DNA from: an uncultured Eubacteriales bacterium
GTDB lineage: Bacteria > Bacillota > Clostridia > Oscillospirales > CAG-272
NCBI GenBank assembly: GCA_900546695.1
Contig: URDX01000012.1
Location: 1 to 49,394 of the forward strand
DNA: 49,394 bases
Direction of reading: 5' to 3'
Part shown: positions 1 to 7,980 of the stretch, piece by piece
Numbering within the stretch: position 1 is the first letter of the stretch
Layout: every line of letters begins with the position of its first letter
Translations under genes and position numbers: made by a program
The notes under the pieces: generated by a model
Databases searched by the model: none
Seen by the model: the letters and a program-made list of their open reading frames with translations, nothing else
Told to the model about the DNA's origin: nothing

Positions 1-262
1 GGCCGCGCCGATTCCCCCTCTTATGTATCTCCCCCTGACTGCTCAGCCGATAGCGAAACAACAAGGTTATACCCGAAACGGTCGTCGGGCACGGCGACTC
101 CCGTTTCTAAAGCCTCAGATGCACGCCTACTGCTTTGGTTTTTCCCGCTCTCAGAGCGTGTACACCCGATGCCGAGGGAAATACACAACAGCGTTGTTTT
201 TCCGCCGTGATTATTCGCACACCCGCTGCCGAAGTTGAGTTTAACAGAGCGATATGCATGGT
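1..262 (+). repeat. Dispersed intergenic repeat, copy A (truncated by window start)
   Basis: Bases 1-53 are the exact reverse complement of 31754-31806. Similarity continues, more diverged, to about 260 (matched by about 31545-31806), with conserved blocks such as GTGTACACCC, GCCGAGGGAAATACA and GCTGCCGAAGTT. No open frame is conserved between the copies, so it looks non-coding. The window begins inside what is, in copy B, a terminal hairpin, so the element extends to the left. Confidence 0.85.
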
Positions 263-476
263 TTCTTTAGTCAGCACGCAAGGCAATCAAATTCTTCGGT
301 CAGCAATCATCTCGGTCGCTTTGCCCGAGAAAGACTAACTTTTTCAAAGTTTTCGCCGGGCATTTTCAAAAGGCCGCGTATCCCTCCCGTCCCCCCGCCC
401 CGCGCGCCTGTTTTCCGTGCCTTTTGCCGCGCCTTGCGCACCCCCTCGTTATACCCACAATGTTTACAAAATCGTT
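263..476. other. Gene-free spacer
   Basis: Between the repeat and the ruvC promoter there is no credible gene. An AACTTTTTCAAAGTTTTC stretch (329-347) recalls the 37.57 kb hairpin element and may be the remains of a terminator. The rest is C-rich. Confidence 0.5.
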
Positions 477-505
477 TTGACAAACACCGCTTCATATGAT
501 ATAAT
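477..505 (+). promoter_or_regulatory. Sigma-A promoter of the ruvCAB operon
   Basis: TTGACA (477-482), a 17-bp spacer and TATAAT (500-505), both perfect consensus, 70 bp upstream of ruvC. Confidence 0.9.
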
Positions 506-577
506 AAAATGATTTTTCATACCCGCACGCGAGCGGGGGGTAAAAACGAGTCGAAACAGGCGGAGAGGCGGTGCGAA

Positions 578-1066
578 ATGCGGATACTTGGTATAGACCC
601 GGGGCTGGCAACGGTCGGCTACGGCGTTATCGAATACAACGAGCCGCGTTTTTCGGTGCTCGGCTACGGTGCGGTCACAACGCCCGCGCACACCGAGATC
701 GGCAAACGTCTCTCGATGATATACGACGACATTTCGGCGCTCGTTGCGCGATACCGACCGACCGAGCTGGCGATAGAGGAGTTGTTCTTCAACACCAACG
801 CGACTACGGGTATCGCGGTAGCGGAGGCGCGCGGGGTCATACTGCTCTGCGCGGAGCGGCTCGGGCTCAAGGTCTCGGAGTACACTCCGCTGCAGGTCAA
901 GCAGGCGGTTGTCGGCTACGGGCGCGCGGAGAAACGTCAGGTCATTGAGATGACCAAGAGCATACTTTCGCTCACGGTAACGCCGAAGCCCGACGACACG
1001 GCGGATGCGCTCGCCATTGCGATATGTCACGCGCACACGGGCGGCAGCAAGCTCGCATCATATTAA
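578..1066 (+). CDS. ruvC: Crossover junction endodeoxyribonuclease RuvC
   Basis: Endonuclease that resolves Holliday junctions together with RuvAB at the end of homologous recombination. The 162-residue protein has the RNase-H-like fold motifs in order: GIDPG with catalytic D7, AIEELFF with E67/E68, and a C-terminal KPDDTADALA with D140 and D143, matching the four acidic catalytic positions of E. coli RuvC. Length is normal for the family. The start at 578 was chosen because MRILGIDPG is the canonical N-terminus and a purine-rich GGAGAGG lies just upstream; an in-frame extension to 509 adds non-conserved residues. It is first in a ruvC-ruvA-ruvB operon behind a strong promoter, with an unusually long 260-bp spacer before ruvA. 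Confidence 0.97.
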   Translation: MRILGIDPGLATVGYGVIEYNEPRFSVLGYGAVTTPAHTEIGKRLSMIYDDISALVARYRPTELAIEELFFNTNATTGIAVAEARGVILLCAERLGLKVSEYTPLQVKQAVVGYGRAEKRQVIEMTKSILSLTVTPKPDDTADALAIAICHAHTGGSKLASY

Positions 1067-1326
1067 AATTTGTAAGGTCTGAGGCTCGGCGCACTCCTGC
1101 AAGACAGCGGCTTGACCGTAAAAAGACGAATCAATCGGGACGCAAGCGGTGCGTCCGCGAGGCGGTGGTTCGACCCGCAAAAGGACGATTTAATCGGGGT
1201 GCGGCGTGCCCACGGGATAACGTCTCGAATCGGTCAGATTAAACCCGACTCGGAAATTTGACTCGGTTTATAACCGACTTAAATCGGTCGGAATCGTATT
1301 AAAATCAGCTTAAAAAGAGGCATGAA
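1067..1326. repeat. ruvC-ruvA spacer with imperfect repeats
   Basis: No gene is seen. It holds two diverged copies of a roughly 30-nt unit (gaccgtaaaaagacgaatca at about 1114 and gacccgcaaaaggacgattt at about 1172), a GACGCA-agcgg-TGCGTC hairpin near 1139, and several CCGACT/AGTCGG/TCGGTCGG words in inverse orientation just before ruvA. Confidence 0.5.
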
Positions 1327-1932
1327 ATGTTTTATTCGATAACGGGAAAGGTAATACACACCGACGCCGCGTCGGTCGTGCTTGAGACGGGCGGCATCGG
1401 CTACCGACTGACGGTAAGCGGGAGAACACTCGGTTATGCGGCAGACGGCGCGTCGAAGGGCGATGTTCGGCTATATACCTATCTCTCGGTACGGGAGGAC
1501 GGCATCGAGCTGTTCGGCTTTCGCGATGAGAGAGAGCTTGACCTATACAAGAAGCTGATATCCGTCTCGGGCGTCGGTCCGAAGATGGGGATAGCGATCC
1601 TCTCCGCGCTCTCACCCGAGGAGATCGCCTTTGCGGTAGGCGGCGGGGATTACAAGCCGCTGACCCGCGCGCAGGGCGTCGGAAAGCGAACGGCGGAGCG
1701 CATAATCCTCGAGCTGCGCGACAAGCTCGGAGCACTGCCCGAGAGCACCCGCGCGGAGGATGTCGGCGCTGCCGCGATGCCGCAGGACCCCGGAAAGGCT
1801 GCGGATGCGGAGAGCACGCTGCTCGTGCTCGGCTATGGCAGATCGGAGATTGCCGCGGCGCTGCGCGGGATAGACATGCAGGCGCTGTCGCTTGAGGATA
1901 TCATCAAGGCGGCGCTGAAAAAGCTGATGTAA
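1327..1932 (+). CDS. ruvA: Holliday junction branch migration protein RuvA
   Basis: DNA-binding subunit that forms a tetramer on Holliday junctions and loads the RuvB motor. The 201-residue protein begins MFYSITGKVIH, the typical OB-fold domain I start; tandem helix-hairpin-helix motifs follow (VSGVGPKMGIAILS near residue 85 and AQGVGKRTAERIILELRDKL near 120), and the C-terminal domain III that contacts RuvB ends in LEDIIKAALKKLM. Start supported by AAAGAGG about 8 nt upstream. Short 35-bp spacer to ruvB. Confidence 0.97.
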   Translation: MFYSITGKVIHTDAASVVLETGGIGYRLTVSGRTLGYAADGASKGDVRLYTYLSVREDGIELFGFRDERELDLYKKLISVSGVGPKMGIAILSALSPEEIAFAVGGGDYKPLTRAQGVGKRTAERIILELRDKLGALPESTRAEDVGAAAMPQDPGKAADAESTLLVLGYGRSEIAAALRGIDMQALSLEDIIKAALKKLM

Positions 1933-1967
1933 TGTCGACAGCCTTAAACGACAGGGGGTAATGCGGA

Positions 1968-3089
1968 ATGATAGAAGAAAATTTCTCGGGCGGGGCAGGA
2001 TATTTCGACGGCGACGAGGATGAGAGCCGTGTGGTCACGAGAGCCGAAACTCCCGAGGACCGCGAGGCGGAGCCGACGCTGCGACCGCGCCGCTTTGAGG
2101 ACTATATCGGACAGACGAAGGTCAAGGAAAATCTGAAAATATATATCGAGGCTGCAAAGCAGCGCGGCGACGCGCTCGACCATGTGCTGCTCTACGGGCC
2201 TCCCGGTCTCGGAAAAACCACTCTCGCGGGCATAATCGCCGCGGAAATGGGCTCTAATCTGCGCATAACGAGCGGCCCCGCCATCGAAAAATCGGGCGAC
2301 CTTGCCGCGCTGCTGACGAGCCTATCCGACGGAGACATACTGTTCATCGACGAGATACACCGTCTGCAGCGCTCGGTGGAGGAGATACTTTACCCCGCGA
2401 TGGAGGACGGCTCGCTCGACATAATCATAGGCAAGGGCCCCGCAGCGCGCAGCATACGCATAGACCTGCCGCGCTTTACGCTCGTCGGCGCAACGACGCG
2501 GGCGGGACAGCTGTCAACGCCTCTGCGCGACCGCTTCGGCGTAGTGCTGAAGCTCGAGCTGTATGACCCCGAGGACCTGAAAAAGATAGTTAACCGCAAC
2601 GCGGGCATACTCGGCATACTTATCGACGAGCAGGGTGCTATGCAGATAGCCTCCCGCTCGCGCGGAACACCGCGTATTGCAAACCGTCTGCTCCGCCGCG
2701 TGCGCGACTTTGCGCAGGTCTCGGGCAGGGGGATAATCGACGGCGAGACCGCGAACTATGCCCTCGGAATGCTCGAGGTAGACGACCGAGGGCTCGACAG
2801 CGTTGACCGACGAATGCTCGAGGCGATAGTGCGCATCTACGGCGGCGGTCCCGTCGGACTCGACACGCTCGCCGCGTCTATAGGCGAGGAGGCGGTCACC
2901 ATCGAGGATGTGTACGAGCCGTATCTCATGCAGATAGGCTTTCTCACGCGCACCCCGCGCGGACGCTGCGTCACGGCGCTCGCCTGCCGACATCTCGGGC
3001 TGCGCTGCCCCGGCATTACGGAGCCTGTCGAACGGGGGATGCCGAGCGGTATTCCCGAGCAGACATCGATGTTTGACGGCGAGGAATAA
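1968..3089 (+). CDS. ruvB: Holliday junction branch migration ATPase RuvB
   Basis: Hexameric AAA+ motor that drives branch migration with RuvA. 373 residues, slightly longer than usual because of an acidic tail at each end. Walker A GPPGLGKTT (near residue 76), Walker B ILFIDEIHRL, sensor LVGATTRAG, arginine-finger region TPLRDRF, and the C-terminal winged-helix DNA-binding domain (GLDTLAASIGEE, PYLMQIGFLTRTPRGR). Start follows AGGGGG. Third gene of ruvCAB. Confidence 0.97.
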   Translation: MIEENFSGGAGYFDGDEDESRVVTRAETPEDREAEPTLRPRRFEDYIGQTKVKENLKIYIEAAKQRGDALDHVLLYGPPGLGKTTLAGIIAAEMGSNLRITSGPAIEKSGDLAALLTSLSDGDILFIDEIHRLQRSVEEILYPAMEDGSLDIIIGKGPAARSIRIDLPRFTLVGATTRAGQLSTPLRDRFGVVLKLELYDPEDLKKIVNRNAGILGILIDEQGAMQIASRSRGTPRIANRLLRRVRDFAQVSGRGIIDGETANYALGMLEVDDRGLDSVDRRMLEAIVRIYGGGPVGLDTLAASIGEEAVTIEDVYEPYLMQIGFLTRTPRGRCVTALACRHLGLRCPGITEPVERGMPSGIPEQTSMFDGEE

Positions 3090-3094
3090 ATTTA

Positions 3095-3228
3095 GATAAG
3101 CAAAGCGCCGCGCGGCAGATAACAAAGCACCGCGAAAATGCGCGGCAGCAGGATAACGAATTATCGCGAAATGCGCGGTGTCAACGGACAACAAAGCGCC
3201 GCAGCGTGCGGCGACGGGAGATAACGTA
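3095..3228. repeat. Imperfect tandem repeats upstream of the methyltransferase
   Basis: About four degenerate units of 25-40 nt, each built as CAAAGC(A/G)CCGCG...GCGCGGC...GATAAC, each able to form a small CGCG/GCGC hairpin. The array ends at the ribosome-binding site of the next gene. Confidence 0.6.
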
Positions 3229-4119
3229 ATGTGGACAGCAGACAGATGGAAGGACTATGAACTGATAGACACCTCGGACGGTGAGCGGCTCGAGCGGTGG
3301 GGGAGCTACACCCTTATCCGCCCCGACCCGCAGATAGTCTGGCACGGCAGACGCGCGAGCGATGCGTGGCGGCATGCCGACGGCACATATCACCGCTCGT
3401 CGTCGGGCGGCGGCAGCTGGAACAACGGTCGGCGGCTGAAAAGCGAATGGAACATCGGCTACGACCTCGGCATCGGTGAGCACCTGACCTTCATCGTCCG
3501 CCCGACGGGCTTCAAGCACACGGGGCTGTTCCCCGAGCAGGCGGCAAACTGGGAGTGGTTCACCGAGCTTATAAAAACGCGCGTCGCGTCGGGCAGACCC
3601 GTGCGCGTGCTGAATCTTTTCGCCTACACGGGCGGCGCGACGGTCGCGGCTGCGGCTGCGGGCGCGTCGGTATGCCATGTTGACGCGGCGAAGGGAATGG
3701 TAGCACAGGCGAAGGATAACGCGCGTCTGAGCGGGCTCGGCGAGGCTCCGATACGCTACATCGTCGACGACTGCAAAAAGTTCGTCGAGCGCGAGCTGCG
3801 GCGCGGCAAGGTCTACGACGCGGTTATAATGGACCCGCCGTCGTACGGTCGCGGACCGTCGGGCGAGATATGGAAGCTCGAGGACAGCATTGACGACCTG
3901 ATAGTACTCGCCTCGCGCGTGCTGTCGGACGACCCGCTGTTCTTCCTCGTCAACTCGTATACAACGGGGCTTTCGCCGTCGGTTGTCAGCTATATAATGG
4001 GTACGGTGCCCGCGTTTGACGGCGGCGAGCTTGAGGCTTGCGAGCTCGGACTTCCCGTGACCGAAACGGGGATGTCCATCCCCTGCGGCTCGTCCGCGCG
4101 CTGGTCGGCAAAGCACTGA
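3229..4119 (+). CDS. Class I SAM-dependent methyltransferase (RlmI/RlmK-like)
   Basis: Probable rRNA (cytosine/guanine) methyltransferase of the COG1092 type. Of 296 residues, the N-terminal third (MWTADRWKDYELIDTSDGERL) is a substrate-recognition region typical of this group. The SAM domain follows: RVLNLFAYTGGATVAAAAAG (motif I, about residue 125), an acidic residue in VCHVDAAKGMV, and the catalytic DPPSYGRG loop. The in-frame extension to 3178 is rejected because it is repeat-derived, while GGGAG sits just before ATG 3229. Co-directional with ruvB and the ECF genes. The exact target base is unknown. Confidence 0.8.
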   Translation: MWTADRWKDYELIDTSDGERLERWGSYTLIRPDPQIVWHGRRASDAWRHADGTYHRSSSGGGSWNNGRRLKSEWNIGYDLGIGEHLTFIVRPTGFKHTGLFPEQAANWEWFTELIKTRVASGRPVRVLNLFAYTGGATVAAAAAGASVCHVDAAKGMVAQAKDNARLSGLGEAPIRYIVDDCKKFVERELRRGKVYDAVIMDPPSYGRGPSGEIWKLEDSIDDLIVLASRVLSDDPLFFLVNSYTTGLSPSVVSYIMGTVPAFDGGELEACELGLPVTETGMSIPCGSSARWSAKH

Positions 4120-4208
4120 CGGAGCTCGACCGTCGGACCGACAAAAACACGTTCAGGCAAGCATACACAAGGCAGATACAGGCACAGAAGGACTTAGAAG
4201 GAGAGAGC

Positions 4209-5099
4209 ATGGCAGAGGCGTTTATACACGTCGAAGGGCTCCGATTCTCGTATGAGGACGGGGAGCGCGGCGAGAGAACAGAGGTATTGCACGGGATCGA
4301 CCTCGATATCGAGGAGGGGTCCTTTGTTGCGGTGCTCGGGCACAACGGCTCGGGCAAATCGACGCTCGCCAAGCTGCTCAACATGATACTGCTGCCCGAC
4401 AGCGGCAGGATAGTGATAGACGGTCGGGAGATAACCCCCGACATGGACGACGATGCGGTAGCGGCGGTCCGCCGCGACATCGGAATGGTGTTCCAGAACC
4501 CCGACAACCAGATAGTTGCGACCGTCGTTGAGGAGGATGTCGCGTTCGGGCCCGAAAATCTCGGCATCCCGCCCGAGCAGATACGCACCCGCGTAGACGC
4601 TGCGCTCGAGGCAGTGGGAATGACCGAGTTTGCGCGCCATTCGCCGCATCAGCTCTCGGGCGGACAGAAGCAGAGGGTGGCTATCGCGGGAGTTATCGCA
4701 ATGGAGCCGCGCTGCATCATATTCGACGAATCGACCGCGATGCTCGACCCGCAGGGACGGGCGGAGGTCATGCGGACGATAGGCAGACTCAACCGCGAGA
4801 AGGGCATAACCGTGCTGCATATCACGCACAACATGAACGAGGCGATAGAGGCGGACAGGGTCATAGTCATAAATGACGGCAGGATCTGTCTCGACGACAA
4901 GCCGCGCAGGGTGTTCTCGCATCTCTCGCAGCTCGGCGAGATGGGGCTTGACGTTCCGCAGGTGACCGAGCTCATCGCGGCGCTGTCGGAGAGCGGCTTC
5001 CGCGCGCAGGACGGCTCGGCTCTGCCGCAGGACATTATCAGCGAGGAGGAGGGCGCGGAGATTATCGCCGCCGCTCTCGGCTTCGGAGGTGCGGAATGA
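4209..5099 (+). CDS. ecfA1: ECF transporter ATPase A1
   Basis: One of two cytoplasmic ATPases that power energy-coupling-factor vitamin/micronutrient importers. 296 residues: Walker A GHNGSGKST near residue 42, Q-loop MVFQNPDNQ, signature LSGGQKQR, Walker B CIIFDEST, H-loop ITHNMNEA. The start at 4209 follows AGAAGGAGAG; the in-frame upstream extension overlaps the end of the methyltransferase and has no family resemblance. The stop overlaps the ecfA2 start by 4 nt (ATGA), so the two are translationally coupled. No S-component gene lies here, so the module is probably shared among several S proteins encoded elsewhere. Confidence 0.95.
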   Translation: MAEAFIHVEGLRFSYEDGERGERTEVLHGIDLDIEEGSFVAVLGHNGSGKSTLAKLLNMILLPDSGRIVIDGREITPDMDDDAVAAVRRDIGMVFQNPDNQIVATVVEEDVAFGPENLGIPPEQIRTRVDAALEAVGMTEFARHSPHQLSGGQKQRVAIAGVIAMEPRCIIFDESTAMLDPQGRAEVMRTIGRLNREKGITVLHITHNMNEAIEADRVIVINDGRICLDDKPRRVFSHLSQLGEMGLDVPQVTELIAALSESGFRAQDGSALPQDIISEEEGAEIIAAALGFGGAE

Positions 5100-5980
5100 A
5101 CATTCTCGAATACAAAAACGTCTCATACGACTACAGCGTCGGAACGCCGTTTGAAAAGCGCGCGCTGAAAAATCTCTCCATATCGTTTGAGCAGGGCGTG
5201 ATAACCGGACTTATCGGTCACACCGGCTCGGGAAAGTCGACCGTAGTTCAGCTCGCATGCGGGCTGCTCCGACCGACCGAAGGACAGGTGCTGCTCGGCG
5301 GACGCGACATATGGGAGGAGCCGAAAAAGATACGGGATGTGCGCTTCCGCGTCGGACTCGTATTTCAGTATCCCGAATATCAGCTGTTTGAGGAGACGGT
5401 CTACCGCGATATCGCCTTCGGTCCGAAGAATATGGGACTCGACGAGGCGGAGATAGACCGCAGGGTACGCGATGCCGCCCGCTTTGTCGGGCTCGGCGAC
5501 GATATTCTCCCCCGCAGCCCGTTCGACCTTTCCGGCGGACAGAAGCGCCGCGCGGCGATAGCGGGGGTAATAGCGATGGAGCCCGAGGTGCTTATTCTCG
5601 ACGAGCCCGCAGCGGGGCTTGACCCGCGCGGAAGAGAGGAAATACTCGGCGGGATACGTCGGTATCAGCGCGAGCGGAAGAATACCGTCATAATCGTCAG
5701 CCACAGCATGGAGGACATGGCGCGCTACGCCGACCGCATAACGGTGGTGAGCGAAGGTGCGCTCTTCCGCAGCGGCACCCCCGTCGATATATTCTCGGAT
5801 GCCGCATCGCTCTCCTCCGTGGGGCTCGATGTTCCGCAGATAACGCATGTGATGCTGCGGCTCGCGGAGCTCGGCGTGCCCGTACGCGACGGCATCTACA
5901 CCGTCTCAGACGCACGCGATGAGCTGATGCGGCTGTATTCGGAGCGCATCGCCGCCCGCGGCGGAGCACAGAGCGGCTGA
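5096..5980 (+). CDS. ecfA2: ECF transporter ATPase A2
   Basis: Second ATPase of the ECF energising module. 294 residues with Walker A GHTGSGKST, Q-loop LVFQYPEYQLFEETV, signature LSGGQKRR, Walker B VLILDEPAAGLDP and H-loop VSHSMEDM. EYQLF after the Q-loop is typical of EcfA2 and contacts the coupling helices of EcfT. Coupled to ecfA1 by ATGA overlap; ecfT follows after 159 bp. Confidence 0.95.
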   Translation: MNILEYKNVSYDYSVGTPFEKRALKNLSISFEQGVITGLIGHTGSGKSTVVQLACGLLRPTEGQVLLGGRDIWEEPKKIRDVRFRVGLVFQYPEYQLFEETVYRDIAFGPKNMGLDEAEIDRRVRDAARFVGLGDDILPRSPFDLSGGQKRRAAIAGVIAMEPEVLILDEPAAGLDPRGREEILGGIRRYQRERKNTVIIVSHSMEDMARYADRITVVSEGALFRSGTPVDIFSDAASLSSVGLDVPQITHVMLRLAELGVPVRDGIYTVSDARDELMRLYSERIAARGGAQSG

Positions 5981-6027
5981 TACATACGCCGCCGAAATCG
6001 AAGAAGCATCCGTGCCATGCCGTGCCG

Positions 6028-6055
6028 TGTGCCGCACCGTACCTTGTGCGGCACA
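6028..6055 (+). other. Hairpin in the ecfA2-ecfT spacer
   Basis: Perfect 9-bp arms TGTGCCGCA (6028-6036) and TGCGGCACA (6047-6055) around a 10-nt loop, with no following T-run. It may stabilise or process the operon transcript rather than terminate it. Confidence 0.6.
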
Positions 6056-6139
6056 ATCGCGCAAGCTGTAAGTGCAGCGCAGCATGGCCGCACCGCACAA
6101 AGCAATGTACATCAGGACATAAATTAAGGACAGAGACTT

Positions 6140-6970
6140 ATGCTGAAGGATATAACGCTCGGACAGTATTTTCCGGGCAGCTCTCCCCTGCACCGCCTTG
6201 ACCCGCGGACAAAGATAATTCTGACGGTAGTCTATATCGTCGGAGTGTTTCTTGCCGACAGCGTCAGCGCCTTTATCGCGGTGACGGCGTTCACCGCCGC
6301 GCTCGTGCTCATCAGCCGCATACCGATGCGAACGGTGATCGTGGGAATGAAGCCGCTGATATTCATTATCGCCTTTACCGTTATAGTAAATATTTTCTGG
6401 GCAAAGGGCGAGCACCTGCTGTTTGAGTGGGGCATAATACACATATATGCGGAGGGGCTGATGACCGCCCTGCTCGTAACGCTGCGTATCGCGGCGCTGC
6501 TGACGGGAACGAGCATCATACTCACCTACACGACCTCGCCGACGGCGCTGACCGACGGTCTCGAGCGACTGCTCGCACCGCTTGCAAGGCTGCATGTTCC
6601 CGTGCACGACTTCGCCATGATGATGACCATCGCCCTGCGCTTTATTCCTACCCTCATCGAGGAGACCGACAAGATAATGAACGCGCAGCGGGCGCGCGGG
6701 GTTGACTTTTCGCACGGCAATCTCATCGAGCGCGGAAAGGCGCTCATACCCGTGCTGATACCGCTCTTTCTCTCGGCTATACGCCGCGCCTCCGACCTCG
6801 CTACGGCAATGGAATGCCGCTGCTATCGCGGGGGAGAGGGCAGGACGAGAATGCAGACGACGCGCATAGGCGCGGGAGATGTCGCCTCGCTGCTGATAAT
6901 GGCGGCGTTCTGCGCATCGGTCGTGCTGCTCGGGCATTTCTGCCCCATATATACGTCGACGGTGCTGTGA
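6140..6970 (+). CDS. ecfT: ECF transporter transmembrane component EcfT
   Basis: Membrane scaffold that links EcfA1/A2 to substrate-specific S proteins. 276 residues, starting with MLKDITLGQYFPGSSPLHRL and DPRTKII, typical of EcfT. Hydrophobic helices run through the first 130 residues. Two coupling motifs of the A-R-G type that touch the ATPases are visible (AQRARGVDF, and MECRCYRGG near residue 222). Together with ecfA1-ecfA2 upstream and truA downstream this is the conserved Firmicutes order. Confidence 0.95.
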   Translation: MLKDITLGQYFPGSSPLHRLDPRTKIILTVVYIVGVFLADSVSAFIAVTAFTAALVLISRIPMRTVIVGMKPLIFIIAFTVIVNIFWAKGEHLLFEWGIIHIYAEGLMTALLVTLRIAALLTGTSIILTYTTSPTALTDGLERLLAPLARLHVPVHDFAMMMTIALRFIPTLIEETDKIMNAQRARGVDFSHGNLIERGKALIPVLIPLFLSAIRRASDLATAMECRCYRGGEGRTRMQTTRIGAGDVASLLIMAAFCASVVLLGHFCPIYTSTVL

Positions 6971-7137
6971 GCGCGAGATAATATAAGACTGTCGCGCTGC
7001 GGGAAATGTGAATGCGCCGCCGATGCGGCACCCGATATGGGTGTGCTGCCCGGTGCGGCGTTCGGCGCGTCGCTCAGCGTAACGCGCGGGTCGGATATAC
7101 CCGCAGACCGATATGCATGCGGAAAGGAGAATGCGGA
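6971..7137. other. Structured spacer between ecfT and truA
   Basis: A GC-rich intergenic stretch containing a CACCC-gatat-GGGTG hairpin (about 7029-7043) nested in CGCCG/CGGCG words. No gene. GGAAAGGAGA at 7121-7130 is the truA ribosome-binding site. Confidence 0.5.
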
Positions 7138-7911
7138 ATGACCGTGCTGCTCGATATCAGCTATATAGGCACCGCCTATGCGGGCTGGCAGGTACAGCCA
7201 AACGCGCCGACCGTTCAGGCGGCGATGTGCGCGGCGGTAGAGCGGCTGCTCGGGGTTCGCTGCCCCGTGACCGGCTGCTCGCGGACCGACAGCGGGGTGC
7301 ATGCCCGCAGCTTCTGCTGCACGGTATCCGAGCTGCCGGAGGGCTTTTCGATACCGACGGACAGGCTTCCGCTTGCGCTCTCATCAATCCTGCCCGAGGA
7401 TATCGCGGTGCGGCGGGCGACGGTCGTACCCGACGGCTTTCATCCGCGGTACGACTGCCTCGGCAAGGAGTACGCCTACCGCATCCGCAACAGCCGTGTG
7501 CGCGACCCGTTTTCGGTCGGGCGCGCGCTGCACATCCCCCGTCCGCTCGATACCGAGCGGATGAACGACGCGGCGGCGCGGTTCGTCGGAGAGCATGATT
7601 TTGCGGCGTTTGTCGCAGCGGGCTCAAAGGCGGGCGCGGGAGACGATACGGTGCGCAGGATATACGGCGCATCGGTCGTGCGCGACGGAGACGATGTTTG
7701 CTTCCGCGTCAGCGGAAACGGCTTTCTCTACAACATGGTACGCATAATGACGGGAACGCTGCTCGAGGTTGCACAGGGACACTGTCGTCCCGAAGATATA
7801 GACGGCATAATCGCATCGCGCGACCGCCGCGCGGCGGGGATAACCGTACCCGCGTGCGGGCTGTATCTCGAGCGGGTGTTCTACCCCGATTGGGTATGGC
7901 AGGGCAGCTGA
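7138..7911 (+). CDS. truA: tRNA pseudouridine(38-40) synthase TruA
   Basis: Converts uridines 38-40 of the tRNA anticodon stem-loop to pseudouridine. 257 residues; catalytic aspartate D51 in the signature GCSRTDSGVHA, N-terminal LLDISYIGTAYAGWQ, later GKEYAYRI and NGFLYNMVRIMTGTL, all family-typical. The start at 7138 follows GGAAAGGAGA; an upstream in-frame extension to 7012 is not conserved. It lies downstream of the ECF genes as in many Firmicutes. Confidence 0.96.
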   Translation: MTVLLDISYIGTAYAGWQVQPNAPTVQAAMCAAVERLLGVRCPVTGCSRTDSGVHARSFCCTVSELPEGFSIPTDRLPLALSSILPEDIAVRRATVVPDGFHPRYDCLGKEYAYRIRNSRVRDPFSVGRALHIPRPLDTERMNDAAARFVGEHDFAAFVAAGSKAGAGDDTVRRIYGASVVRDGDDVCFRVSGNGFLYNMVRIMTGTLLEVAQGHCRPEDIDGIIASRDRRAAGITVPACGLYLERVFYPDWVWQGS

Positions 7912-7980
7912 TACATTATTAAAAGATACTGCATAATGCAGAGATAATTCCGATATAATCCGAGGAAGGAGGCACGGAGC

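Noticed and set aside
4038..4208. N-terminal extension of ecfA1 into the methyltransferase end
   Set aside because: The extension is not conserved, overlaps another gene, and a good ribosome site directly precedes ATG 4209.
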